Source: Ichthyophonus hoferi | Taxonomy: Eukaryota; Opisthokonta; Ichthyosporea; Ichthyophonida; Ichthyophonidae | DNA length: 44,876 bases | NCBI GenBank assembly: GCA_002751075.1 | Contig: NAOQ01000008.1 | Coordinates: forward strand, 274,306-319,181 | Direction: 5' to 3' | In this document: in pieces, positions 10,290 to 21,556 of the stretch | How positions within the stretch are numbered: position 1 is the stretch's first letter | Layout of the letters: every line of letters starts with the position of its first letter | The notes under the pieces: generated by a model | Told to the model about the DNA's origin: nothing | The model's database searches: none | Seen by the model: only the letters and a program-made list of their open reading frames with translations | Position numbers and translations under genes: made by a program

Positions 10290-13200
10290 CTGGACACTAC
10301 CGAGCTTGCCTTAGCCCAACAAACGATCCTCTTTATGGACCTTTTTTAAAAGGTACTCAGAGCCTTTTACAAGAAGCCAATGTTACAAATGCATAGTAAT
10401 AATGACAACTCGAGTACTTGATTAAGCAGCTTAGTCAAGCAACTGAAGAAAAACAGAAGTTTACCCTCTGGTGCACCAAACAAGAGGAGAAAAATTTCCT
10501 ATACAAACAGACATTTAAAACCATGCATGACCAGATGCTTCTACAATAAAAAAAGTAAACTTCCAGTTAGCCATCGCTTAACATAACTTTCAGCAGGAAC
10601 ATGTTGAAAGGGCCGCAGTACAGAAAGCTAAAACTCTAGCCCCTAAGCACATGGCACAATAAACAGCCATTCTAGCTGTTGAATAAGTAGTCCAACAAAA
10701 CGCAACCCTTGCTACTGAGCATGCAACACAACAAGCAGCAACTCTAGCCACTGATCACGCAGCATAACAAAAATATACTTTAGCTGCTGAATGGATAACC
10801 CAAAAAAAATCAAAACTTTCTACTGAGTACGCAACATAACAAGTGGTAACTCTATCCACTGAGTATACACTACAACAAGAGGCAACCCTAGCCCTTGAAC
10901 GGCTGAGCTGGTACATCAATAGCAACCAATGGCTTCACTAATAGGTAGACCAGGATCCCTTCACTAGAAGTTCCCACAGGGGCCACCTAGTTGCAGTGTA
11001 TGTTCCCTACCTCTACCTCTAGGACTATTTGGACTATCAGGACCCTACGCACCTAAACACAAGGACCTCAATATAAGACATACAGGCATTACTAGTTTCA
11101 GGATCTTCAAACACAGTACATGTGACACCTACCCAACTAAAATATACACTCAGGATCTAGTGGTACATACTCAACTAGAGTAATGTAGAAAACGTTACAT
11201 GTTTGCACCTACTTCTGAAGAAAGAAGCAATGTCACATTCAGGGGCTACTATATTCCCAATTATGAACATCCTGCTCACTCATAATTACCTTAGCACATC
11301 TGTGGACCAGGTTGCGCGTGCATATGCTGGTTTTGCATATTTAAAAGACTGTGAATTTTCCTACAATAAAATTGTTCTTCTCAATCAAAGGTATGGGGAC
11401 ACTACAGCTACTTTGGTTAACAAGAACCATGATAAGCTATGCAATTTCAGATGGGCCACCTACGAATTAGGCTTATCAGCAATTATTAAGTACAGAATCA
11501 TGTGTACCAAATTGTATAGCTCCATCCATGTCATGACACAACAGGCAATTACCACCAATGCCATGAAAATACTTCGCACCAACAGAGATTATTATGGTGC
11601 TATCACGAACATCAAATTTCATTAAGGTGGTTATCCTAAATTATATGCTTTTGTTACAAGAATGAAGGAATAGGAGTGCATGCTAGGCATGCAGGGGAAA
11701 ACAACTAGTAACAATCTCCCTGAAATCAGGGATTACAACAACAAGAATAATGGCAAAGACAAGAAGGGCAATAGCAATGACAAGAAGAAGTTTATGGGCG
11801 GTAACAGTAAAAACTGAAGCCGAAGAGGGTACTGAAATGTGGCCACCATCTAGATAATTTAGTCCAACATGATATTTTGGACTGTACCCTCAATCCAAAA
11901 GGTTATAACTACAGGAAATCCTTTGCAAACATTTTTAAAAAGAAGACCTGCAGTGGCTGCTAAATCAGGTGAAAAAATCAACCTAGCCAGTACTAAATGG
12001 ACTGGGACCATTGCCAACGTAGCCCAAATTAATAATGCATACATACCTAGTTCATAGGGCACACTGCAAACAACTGACTTTAGAGTTAATTCAGCTGCCT
12101 CCATGCACATTTACTCAAAGTCATCTATCTACATTTTTCCAAACCAAAGTAGCGGAGATGCCAGTGACAATAACAGATGGCACCTCATTGCAAACTCTCC
12201 TGAAAGGGAAAATTGCATTACACATGCATGCAGCCCATAGATAATACTGAATGTGTTGCTCATTAAAAACATACCAGTGTAACTATTTTCTCTACTGGCC
12301 CTGGATGACAGATCCATCACCACTACTTTCTAGGGCAATGAACATGTTGTAATTAAAAAAGGTAATCAGGAGATTTTGATGACTATGAACATTGGTCATA
12401 GGCTCATTGTCCGACATGCCAACCTATTAGATGCAGTCCCTGACACTATGATCTATGGAACACTTGATTATGACATCACAGGAGCTACATGCCTAGCAAT
12501 GTGGTTCAATCACATAAACCAATCTAAGACTCCAATTATGGTATTTACAATCATACACATAGAGTTTGGCAAAACAGATTCATGTATCCTGGTCAGGACC
12601 AATCACATAGAGCCCTGAACTACTATGACAAGCCAATCTCTAATGCAAACGTTTTCATAAGTGATTCCTACACTGCATAAAAATATTACCCGTGCTCCTT
12701 TTATATCAAGAACATCATACGCCAGCAAACACACTACAATATCTGCCAGTCTCCCTCCTTATCAAATTAGCATACTGTCAGTGGGGAACACCATCATTTG
12801 CCCAAAAGTGACGACCAGGATCAAGAAAAAGAAACGGACTACTCTGAGAAGACAGATGACCATGATGGCTTTATTGAGAAGATTTCTGAGTGTTTCCCAA
12901 CCAAAACTACAAGATTCCCTTCATCCTTACTTGAGTATAGTATTAAAAGAACAGAAACCAGCCGCATTACACTTAACCAGTCTGGCTACATCCAGGAGCT
13001 CATATAAAGCTATGGCTAACACAAAGACCATCTTACACATTCTCCCATCCTGGGGGAGCACGTCCAACTGAGCAATTATAACGATCTAGATTAAGTCTTT
13101 TGCAACAATGCTACATACTCTTCACTAATAGGTTACCTAAATTGATTTGTCAAAAGCGCCAGAGCTGGCATCTCATTTACAGTATCCATGCTATCAAGAT

Positions 13201-13830
13201 ACATGGCAAACCAAGTATGTGTCACTACGAGATGTTACAAAATCTCTTGAGGTACCTCAACACGTACAGTGGATACGATTATATATCACCCAGGGCCCAT
13301 TAAAATGACCGCCTACTCTGATGCTGACTTTTTCAACAAGCATTATGAAGATGGAAAATCTACTATTGGATATGCTATATTTATCACAGGTGGTTTAATA
13401 GATTGGTCAAGCAAGAAACAATCTGTGACGGTATTATTAGGCTCTGAATCTGAGTATATTGCAATGTCAGCAAACTGTCAACAGGTGGCTTACAACACTG
13501 GCAATTTGGATGAAGTAGGTTTTGATTCAGGGTGTGTATTACTATATGAAGACAACACTTCAGCCATCTGTTTGAGTCCCGCATATGTGTACCTAAAAAT
13601 ATGTATCGCATTATGGCAAAGTTTTATTGCATCATGGAGGTCGTCAGTAACAGCGAGATACAAATGAGAGGAATATTCAGCAAGGACCATATGGCTGCCT
13701 GCCTCACCAAGTGCCAAGGACCCGTGCCCTTTTCAACGAGCCAAGTATCTTCTTCTCCTGGTTACAGGACCTTAGTCAGCATGACAATTGCGCTAGTCCA
13801 GCATCAACTCATCTACTGAACAGAACATAA
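10290..13830 (+). mobile_element. Ty1/copia LTR-retrotransposon fossil, element 1
   Basis: Old, broken copy read on the plus strand. Parts recognised in order: a Gln-rich gag-like region with eight 36-bp tandem units (10627-10914), a Pro-rich linker, an open gag-like stretch (11203-11625), a Lys/Asn-rich nucleocapsid-like tail near 11740-11820, the protease region (about 11900-12500), the end of reverse transcriptase (about 12800-13010), and RNase H (about 13290-13720) with YSDADF, WSSKKQ and YEDNTSAI motifs characteristic of copia. It carries many breaks (well over ten), so it cannot move by itself. No convincing LTR pair was found at its ends. It is collinear, over shared parts, with the element at 42.2-44.5 kb, with which it forms one family. 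Age: old, judging by decay and by divergence from the second copy. Confidence 0.9.
10627..10914 (+). repeat. Eight tandem 36-bp units inside gag region
   Basis: Eight consecutive units of exactly 36 bp with no phase slip, each encoding about 12 residues of the pattern ATLATEHATQQ. The unit boundaries fall at 10627, 10663, 10699, 10735, 10771, 10807, 10843 and 10879. The strict 12-codon period implies selection for reading frame when the repeat grew. The Ala/Leu/Gln/Glu composition suggests a helical or coiled-coil rod. Confidence 0.85.
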
Positions 13831-13849
13831 AAAAATAGAATATATGCCA

Positions 13850-14840
13850 TAGTCTAATACAAATAAATAAGTAAATTAAGAATTATTGTAACAATACACA
13901 TATTCCTACCAATTATGTATTTAGCTGTATTAGCACCTATACTCATGTATCTATTGAAATATAATCGTATAAATATTCTAATATATAGTAAGTAGCTTTA
14001 TACATGCATCTATTGTACTATTGTACTATCTTTAGATTTGTGTTTTAATATATATCTATAGGAATATGTAGTAGAGTTATATTTAATACTTTACTTTAAT
14101 ATAAGTATATGTTGCACTACATCTATATTTCATATTGAAACAATCTTTTAAAAAATATGGAAATAGATAAACTCGAGATGTTATATTTTACATATCTATA
14201 TATATGTATACTTAATAAAAAATGTATGTGCATTTTGAGACAATCAGTGCATTCTGTTAAATTTTAAAAACCAAGACCTATTGGTTAAATATCATGGCCC
14301 ACGTGTGTCAGTTAACTTCTCATTAATTGGTATTATTTATTAATAATCAATACCCATGCCAATTAATCTTTCACTATAAGTCGCAATAATACTTAACACT
14401 CTTATATTAAGATTTTTCATTAGTATAATATTTTGTACAATTGTTTGTTGGTATTTTGCGTATAGTTATTTTAATGCATACCTTATATTGCTGCTCATTT
14501 GTAGCCTATCTAACAAAATATTACGTAAGAAAGCGAATTAGATAATTAGTTAAAATTTAATTTTATGGATCCATATTACTATCTAAAGTTTTATTGACCA
14601 CTATTAATGCTTCAATCTCTATTGGCTAATCTTGAGACTTTAATTTTGAAGATTCCGTTTAATAGTATGTAAACACGATAATATATTAAATTATATTATA
14701 CTATATTGTATTATACTACATTATGCTATACTATATTAAACTAATACTACATTGTTAAATCTGATATTTCCAAAGCACCTATGATAACTAAAAATAATAT
14801 TTGTTACGTTTAGTATTTGGTCTAGTGTATAAACTTATTC
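13850..14840. other. Intergenic AT-rich stretch
   Basis: Lies between the copia fossil and the Ank-LRR gene. Includes a TATACTATATTRTATTA-like pentamer patch at 14690-14745. No gene or RNA recognised; no copy of the sequence upstream of the copia element was found here. Confidence 0.5.
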
Positions 14841-14847
14841 AATTACG

Positions 14848-14855
14848 CATAAAAG
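14848..14855 (+). promoter_or_regulatory. Possible TATA-like element of Ank-LRR gene
   Basis: CATAAAAG lies 61 bases upstream of the ATG at 14916, a plausible distance for a short leader. No nearby CCAAT box strengthens it. Confidence 0.35.
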
Positions 14856-14915
14856 CTACACCTCTACACACACACAACACTTTACTAAGTATTTATTTGC
14901 TTCTGTATCTGGGAA

Positions 14916-17437
14916 ATGGCACCCACCACAGATATATATGACGATAATTATTGTCATGAAGCTTCAGTATCATGTGTTTCTCAGGCTTATGTTAATGTAG
15001 ATTGTTTATACATGACAGCAGGAAGCGATTACATACTACCTGAATTGGACATTAAAAAGTACACACATACCTCAAAACAACCACCAATACCTCATTATAC
15101 ATATGATGAAAAGAACGTAAGAGGCACACATATAGATACGAATCGCAAAAGCAATACTTTCATCTCCACTCATGTTTCATTATTACCTTCCCAGCTATCG
15201 TCTATTCCACCGTCTTCTCTTGCCTTTGACCTAGCGTGGAAGGGACAAACAAATGCACTCATAGATCAAATATCTTATGAAAAAATTACATTGAACATTG
15301 ACATTAACATGCCAAATAGTCAGAGCGAAACATTAATGTATGTTGCTGCCTTATGTGGCTATGAAGTTATGCTTCGTACCTTGGCAACCAAGGGAGCACG
15401 TGTTGATCGCCGTTGTCAAGACAATGCCCTGGAAGGCGTAAAGCATGTGATTAAGAATTTAAAATTTCAAGAAAAGCTACGAGAGATGGGGGGATCCAAA
15501 CTGAAAATTCGTGTAGGAAAAGTACCACTGCGGCCTGGAAAAGATAGGGATAGGGGGATTTATCCTACCGAAATGTACCATTTAAGGCAAATATTATCAG
15601 GGCAATGTAGCAGCGAGAATGTTTCATTGGTTAGACGGAAATTAAACACCAATGAAATGGATTTATTCTTTGACTTCTTAGAGTGTGAAAATCACGTGAC
15701 GTCGATTGATATACGAAAGGTGGGTATGATATGAATTTCTGATTGGATAGAAGGGAAGGGGAGGATAGGATAGGATATGGTATTTGTATGGTTTGATATG
15801 ATCTGATATGATATAATAGGATATAGTATGATATGATATGATATGCTATGATATGATATAGTATAATAGGATAGGGTATAGTATGATAGAATAGGATATG
15901 GTATGGTATGGTTTTGTATGATATGATATGGTATGATAGGGTATAGTATGATAGAATGGGATATGGTGTGATATGATGAGTTTGCAATAATAGTATGATA
16001 TAATATCTTATGATAATATATTTTCCTGTATCTTAGAGACCTCCATACTTACACGTAGACAGAACTATATATAGTTACCTAAATATTAAGCCATATGTTA
16101 CACCGTTATATATATGTATATATGTATTTGCTTGTATAGTCCGATCTATAATGCAGTCATTAAGTATACAAATGCAATTACCATACATTGATATGTATTC
16201 TTTTATTTTCATTGTATAGCACAAATCTTCTAAATCTAAATTTATTTAGTCCAATCATCAATTCAAGATATAGTCTACAACTTTATCACTAATGGTTAGG
16301 CACTATCAGAACCAATACATTACATTATTTCATTTTTGTGACACATTCAAACCTTCAAATTTTAAACCATCTAATCCAATCAACAATACAATGTATAATC
16401 TAATCTACAATGTACATAGGACCTCTTAATAAGTAATCCTATATCTTTAAATATGTTTATGTTTCTATATGTTTTTACACTATATAATAAATCAATTTCA
16501 TACTAATTATACTACTATAGATTGTTTCAATTAATTAATTAAAACTGTTAAGTTTTAATAAAAAGATATGGTTGGAGATATAATTAACTATAATGACTGA
16601 ATAAACTTTTAAAGAAAGTAACTGTTACATATAATCAATTCAATTTTCACCTGACATGCACTACTAAGCTCTAATCAAAGCATAACACTAACTGCAATTC
16701 TATATATATATATCCCTTTGCATACATATACATTCTTTATCCTTATTATTATTACAATCAATTGTACATACATGCTTGTAAATTAGTAAATGCTTATATA
16801 TGTATGTTTTATTACTCTTGCTATTATTTCTACTATTACTGCTATTACTATTCCTACTATATGTACTCTACAGATTGGCCTAGGATCACATGGCACAGAC
16901 AGGTTCTCTCGCATGCTAATTACCAACAAGAAATTACTCTCAGCATTTCTGTTTGATAACCAGATCGGTGACCAAGGCTTACAGAAAATCACTAAGTCTC
17001 TACTAATTAATAACCGATTTAGCAAAATTAATCTCTGTCAGAATGGCATTGGACCTATTGGTGCAGGCTATTTGGCATATGTAGTTGCTACACGATCTTC
17101 ATTGGTTCATATTGATATTAACAACAATCACATTGGTGATCAGGGTGCTGAGGAATTTTCGCATGCGTTGCGTAGCAACACAACACTTAAAGAGCTTAGT
17201 ATGTGGAATAATGGCATTACCGATAAGGGGGCATGTATGATTATAAATGCGTTAAAATTTAACTCAGAGCATGGATTGGTCAAAATGAATCTACGTTCTG
17301 GTGGCGCCAATAGCAATACGGTTTCGCACAGTAATTTAGTTGAAATTGAAACCCTATTGGTTCCAAAGATGCAGGGTGATTTTCTTGATCGATTAGATAA
17401 GGATGAAGAAGGGGCGACGTGGTTATATAGCACATAA
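14916..17437 (+). CDS. Ankyrin plus leucine-rich-repeat protein (two exons)
   Basis: Exon 1 is 14916-15719 (268 codons), donor GTGGGT; exon 2 is 16874-17437, acceptor CTCTACAG; both phase 0, giving 455 residues. Residues ~100-165 resemble ankyrin repeats (LAFDLAWKGQTNALIDQI; ETLMYVAALCGYEVMLRTLA followed by TKGARV). From ~245 on, about six RNI/ribonuclease-inhibitor-type repeats of ~28 residues occur, with consensus-like pieces SAFLFDNQIGDQG, KINLCQNGIGPIGAG, HIDINNNHIGDQGAEEF and ELSMWNNGITDKG. The splice site falls inside the first LRR (SIDIRK joined to IGLGSHG), which confirms the intron. No signal peptide, membrane helix, NTPase or death/TIR domain is visible, so a cytoplasmic or nuclear protein-binding scaffold is inferred. 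AATAAA lies at 17449. The first ~100 residues match nothing I know. Partner unknown. Confidence 0.85.
15745..15970. repeat. GATAT pentamer array in Ank-LRR intron
   Basis: About 225 bp of 5-bp units GATAT with GGTAT, AGTAT and GATAG variants, just inside the 5' end of the 1154-bp intron 15720-16873. Opposite-strand open frames here (His/Tyr/Ile-rich) are artefacts of the repeat. Confidence 0.93.
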
Positions 17438-17459
17438 AAACTTTATAAAATAAACGCAA

Positions 17460-18830
17460 TGAGGAATAAAAGTTAAATTTGAAGATAAGAAATCATAATT
17501 CCATTTTATCTTAGGGCGAGAAGTGAAAAGGTTGTGATTCTGAGAGAGAAAATGTATTAAGAGTATGCATAGAGGACTTCTTTATCCTGTTCAATGCCTA
17601 CATGCATATTTTTTATTGTAGTTGGAACATGTGTAGTGCATTACAATAACTCCTTAATTATTTGTATGAAAGTATGAAATATATTCTACTTGTTTTTATT
17701 TACTATTAATCTATAGTAAATATTATCTAGCCAACATGTAGAATATTATAGAAATGATTTATCACATTTATGTCGTGATGATTCAGATAAGATTAATTCC
17801 TGTAAACCACATTATATTACGTTTAAAGTTTGAGTCAAAATCAATCTCAACACATCACACGTGATAGTGGCACAAATAACCACTGTGCGGTTGAGATGAG
17901 CTTTCTAGTTTTGTTACACTATAGTCGGCCATTTGACACGTGTCATTGTCATGGTAACAGCTTAAGATATATACGGGGTATGTTGACCCTATATTTTAAT
18001 GTTTCAACAAGTATTGTTTCGTTACTATATAGTTTAAGATAGTATTAGATCTGGGGTATTCTTAATTGTAATTATATTTAGAGAAACAGATAATATGTAA
18101 TTAATAAACGGTGTTCCCCACTAGCTTTAAATGATAGGCCATTTAATCGCTTAATTGTTGGATAGTTCTCTAATTTGTGAGCTCCTTGACAGATCTCACA
18201 CATCAAGCTTTGGACATTGTATCCAACGTTTTCTTAATGTAGATTGAGATGCCTAAGTGACTGGTGTTGCGGAAGCTGCGTTGTTGGCAGATTCTCATGG
18301 TAAATGAAAAAACTGGGGGGGAACTGTTGAAGAGCTCTGCTTCCAGTATGTGTCCCCACAAATTGGTCAACCTCTCTTGAAAAATGTTTCGTTTCACACA
18401 TTACCTCAATAGCCTTTATAAAAAGTTGATGACCTATCAGTATAATCTATATGGTCCTAATAAATTATTTAAGCACTGAGTTCATGCCAAAATGCCCATG
18501 TGTAATGTCGTGCTTAAGCGTGGTATTAAAATTACCACATAAACAATTTAAGGATTGGATCTACGGTAAAATTAAAAACCCATAACTGAGCCTCGGACCA
18601 ATCGGTATACTAATCTAATTATACTGAGATAAACTTTATCGGATAAAAATATCTCTTGATAAATATTACACCACTAATTGTCTAATGAGCCTCAACTCCA
18701 AGTAGTTAAAGTTGAATAAAATTAACCAATCAAATAGCAAAGTGCGAGGTTAGTTGCTCACCATTTCACACAAGTAAAAAATATAACAAACAAATCTAAT
18801 TACTAGCCTAATCTAAAAACACATATTGCC
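17460..18830. other. Intergenic stretch, possible 5' remains of hAT element
   Basis: No gene is supported. The segment 18200-18420 is less AT-rich than its surroundings and could be an upstream part of the hAT transposase relic that follows, but I see no diagnostic motif. Confidence 0.4.
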
Positions 18831-18839
18831 CATAATTGC

Positions 18840-19424
18840 ATGGAAACATCTGGAGAACAGTTAGAAATGGACGGTAAAGTTATCATCAATAAAATTTACA
18901 GCTATTTTTCAATCTCAACAAAATACACAGAGTAAGCAAAAGATTTTTTTCTTGCTTTAGATGAAGATTTTCATGCTATATGTAAATCGGTGCCAACCTG
19001 ATGGCTCAGTTTATTATTGGCAGTCCAGTATGTTTGTAAGATTGGCAGATGACCACCTTGTTGAAAAAAGAGCCACTCTTAAAATATCCAATATCAACTT
19101 AGACACTATATGTGACAAATACTGTATCACTTTGTCAATGTAAGATGTTATCATTGCTGAATGTGGAAGGAGTTTATGCACGTAATATCATTTGTTAAAG
19201 AGTACAGATACCATCAGTTTTGCATATGTGCATCATTTCTATTGACCATTCCTATCACTAATGCTTATGTAGAATGAGTGTTTTCCCTAATAACAGAAAG
19301 CTGGACAGATGTGCAAAAAAAATGCACTGTAAAGCCAGTTAAGTCAGAGATTCAAGTGAGGAGTACTTATGATTATGGCTGCCAAAAAGTTTACATCCAT
19401 ATACTTATAGAAAAAAAGATATAG
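18840..19424 (+). pseudogene. hAT-superfamily transposase, dead C-terminal part
   Basis: Cut-and-paste DNA transposase relic. Frame 18840 onward reads KIYSYFSISTKYTE, then LDEDFHAICKSVPT, stop, WLSLL; this matches the hAT signature VPTRWLSLL with the Arg codon replaced by TGA (18999-19001). Further on, in the same frame, IPITNAYVE, stop, VFSLITESWTDV corresponds to the hAT dimerisation region (normally NAxVERVFSL), again with TGA (19275-19277) in place of Arg. It continues with CTVKPVKSEIQVRSTYDY and ends at 19424. The segment between is in disrupted frames. Both Arg-to-stop changes fit CGA to TGA transitions, as expected from deamination of methylated CpG or a RIP-like process. No terminal inverted repeats were identified. 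Confidence 0.75.
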
Positions 19425-19429
19425 GACAC

Positions 19430-21550
19430 AGTACGTGTAAACAAAAAACATGCTTTTAATTTTGATTGAGATAATATCTTTTTTGTTACCTAGCATTAAC
19501 TATCTGGATCAATTTGCAGAAGATAACAACACCGTACATCAAATAGAACTCAGTACAAAAAATATTCTTTCTATTTCCAATAATTAATTAGATAATTATA
19601 ACTCTGGTTACTTTTTTTTTGTTGCACGTGTAGCTTGTTTGATATTAGTAATATGTGGTGGATTGGGGAATAATGATTTTTTAGAATAAATATTTTCTTG
19701 TTTCTTATTAGAAAATTATTTCCCAAGATATAGTATAAAGCTATATGTGTATATATATTATGGAAACGGTAAAATACAAGTTAGACGTAACATACTCTGT
19801 CTATATGTCAAGCTGTTACCCTGACAATGACGCATGTTAAGTGGTGGACTATGGCGCAAACAAAACTAGAAGCCTAGTCTCAGCCTCACTGTGGTTCATT
19901 TATATCCTTCTAAAAACATGTGAGGCAGTGAAACTGAACTTGGATCAAAATGCATACCTAATATAATATGGTATGTAGTTAGTCTCAATTTCAATCATTA
20001 CTATGTATAACATGATTGAGATCAAACCTACAAGTTTTATTGATATTCTCTCTATTATCGTACATGTTAACTGAAAAATACTTTATTGACAAATAGCAGA
20101 TAATAAATAATTGAGGAGTTATTGTAACGTACTACATATGTTCCAATATAAAACCGTATATATATAAGTGTACTTAATAGTACAAAACACTTTTTGATTG
20201 AATATATGCCAATTAGGTTTTACACTTGGAACAATTAGATTGAAATGAACAGCTAGCAATCGCTTCCTGACAGTGTAAATGCGCTGTGCCACAATTTAGG
20301 CACTCTAACTAAGGGGAAAACCGTTAAGAACAAGTTATAATTTATTAGTAAATATAAAATACTGGTTAATAATAGTGATAACTTTTGTACAAAGCTTTTC
20401 CTAATTATAATTTACCATATATATATATGTAAAATAAGATTGGACTATATATGGTTATTAGCATAAATTGAATTTATGTGATCTAATGTAATTAAAAGTC
20501 AAAATTACTTTAGCAAATCATTGCATAGTAATCTATTCTAAGTTAATCGTGCACCACTAAACTAAAAATCATTAAAACTCTTAAATCGGCCTAATACAAA
20601 ATAGCTCTTATGCTAAAAGAGTATAAATTATCTGTAACTTTGATTGCAACAAAATCAAATTATATATGATTTTGTCGCTCAATTGTATATAAATAAAAGA
20701 TTAATATATTATAATGAAGAATTCTAATAAATCAAAAAATCAAAAAATGAAGGTAATTTTTGATCTGTCTAGATAAGGGTTAAATAGGAAGAGAAGGGTG
20801 AATAAAAAACCAAAAAAGTGCGAGTAAAAGTATGCAATTAAAGTAGATTTATGGAGTTAAAACTGCCAAACATAGTATCCCACTCTATGTATACATAATT
20901 ATACGACTACTGTTAAACTAGTTGTTGATATATATATACCTTAACTGTTTTTATGTAACACCACTTACTGTATGAATTAAAACCCCTATATCCTGAACTC
21001 TCTAAAAACCATGTCTTGTTGCATAACTATTATCCTATAATAGATATATACTTCCTTACTTGTATGTAATATCCCCACAGTACTGTACTAAATATATATA
21101 CATATAATAAAGGAATACAACATACTCCTTTTCTTGATTTTGTTTTTGCACATACATATATATATATATACGCAACAATACTGCTAGCTAGACCAACCAA
21201 ATAGGAAAGAACCATTACTATGCAAAAACAAATTTCAATTATAATAACACCTTACCCCTCACCTATGTACATGCACCATATTAATTCTGATGGTAACAAT
21301 ACGTATAAATATATTATACTTAGTAATATAGATATAAATAGTTACATGCACCAGAAAAAAACCAAAAAAACCAGAAAAAAAAACCCCCAAAAAAAAAGGT
21401 CAGAATATACTCAAAAACTGGTTTTATTTACTATATAGAATATTTATGGCGATCAAGGAAAAAAACTTTTTTTCGTACGCATCCATACACCTAGCTGAAT
21501 ATTTACTCTAATTATTAAACGATCTATTTCTTTAAAAATGGTATCTTTCG
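19430..21550. other. Intergenic AT-rich stretch
   Basis: No gene recognised over 2.1 kb. Holds a small inverted repeat near 20649-20674 (CAAAATCA..TGATTTTG), a short AT dinucleotide run near 21158-21172, and an A/C-rich tract at 21354-21399. The TTTATT at 21423-21428 may be the minus-strand polyadenylation signal of the UNC93-like gene. Confidence 0.5.
21354..21399. repeat. A/C-rich simple tract
   Basis: Runs of A separated by short C blocks (AAAAAAACC-type), 130-190 bp beyond the stop of the UNC93-like gene. On that gene's strand it is T/G-rich, so it is not a retrocopy poly(A) tail. Confidence 0.7.
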
Positions 21551-21556
21551 GCAAAC

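Noticed and set aside
15631-15987. 118-codon minus-strand ORF rich in His/Tyr/Ile
   Set aside because: Most of it is a translation of the GATAT array and the rest lies opposite the Ank-LRR exon.
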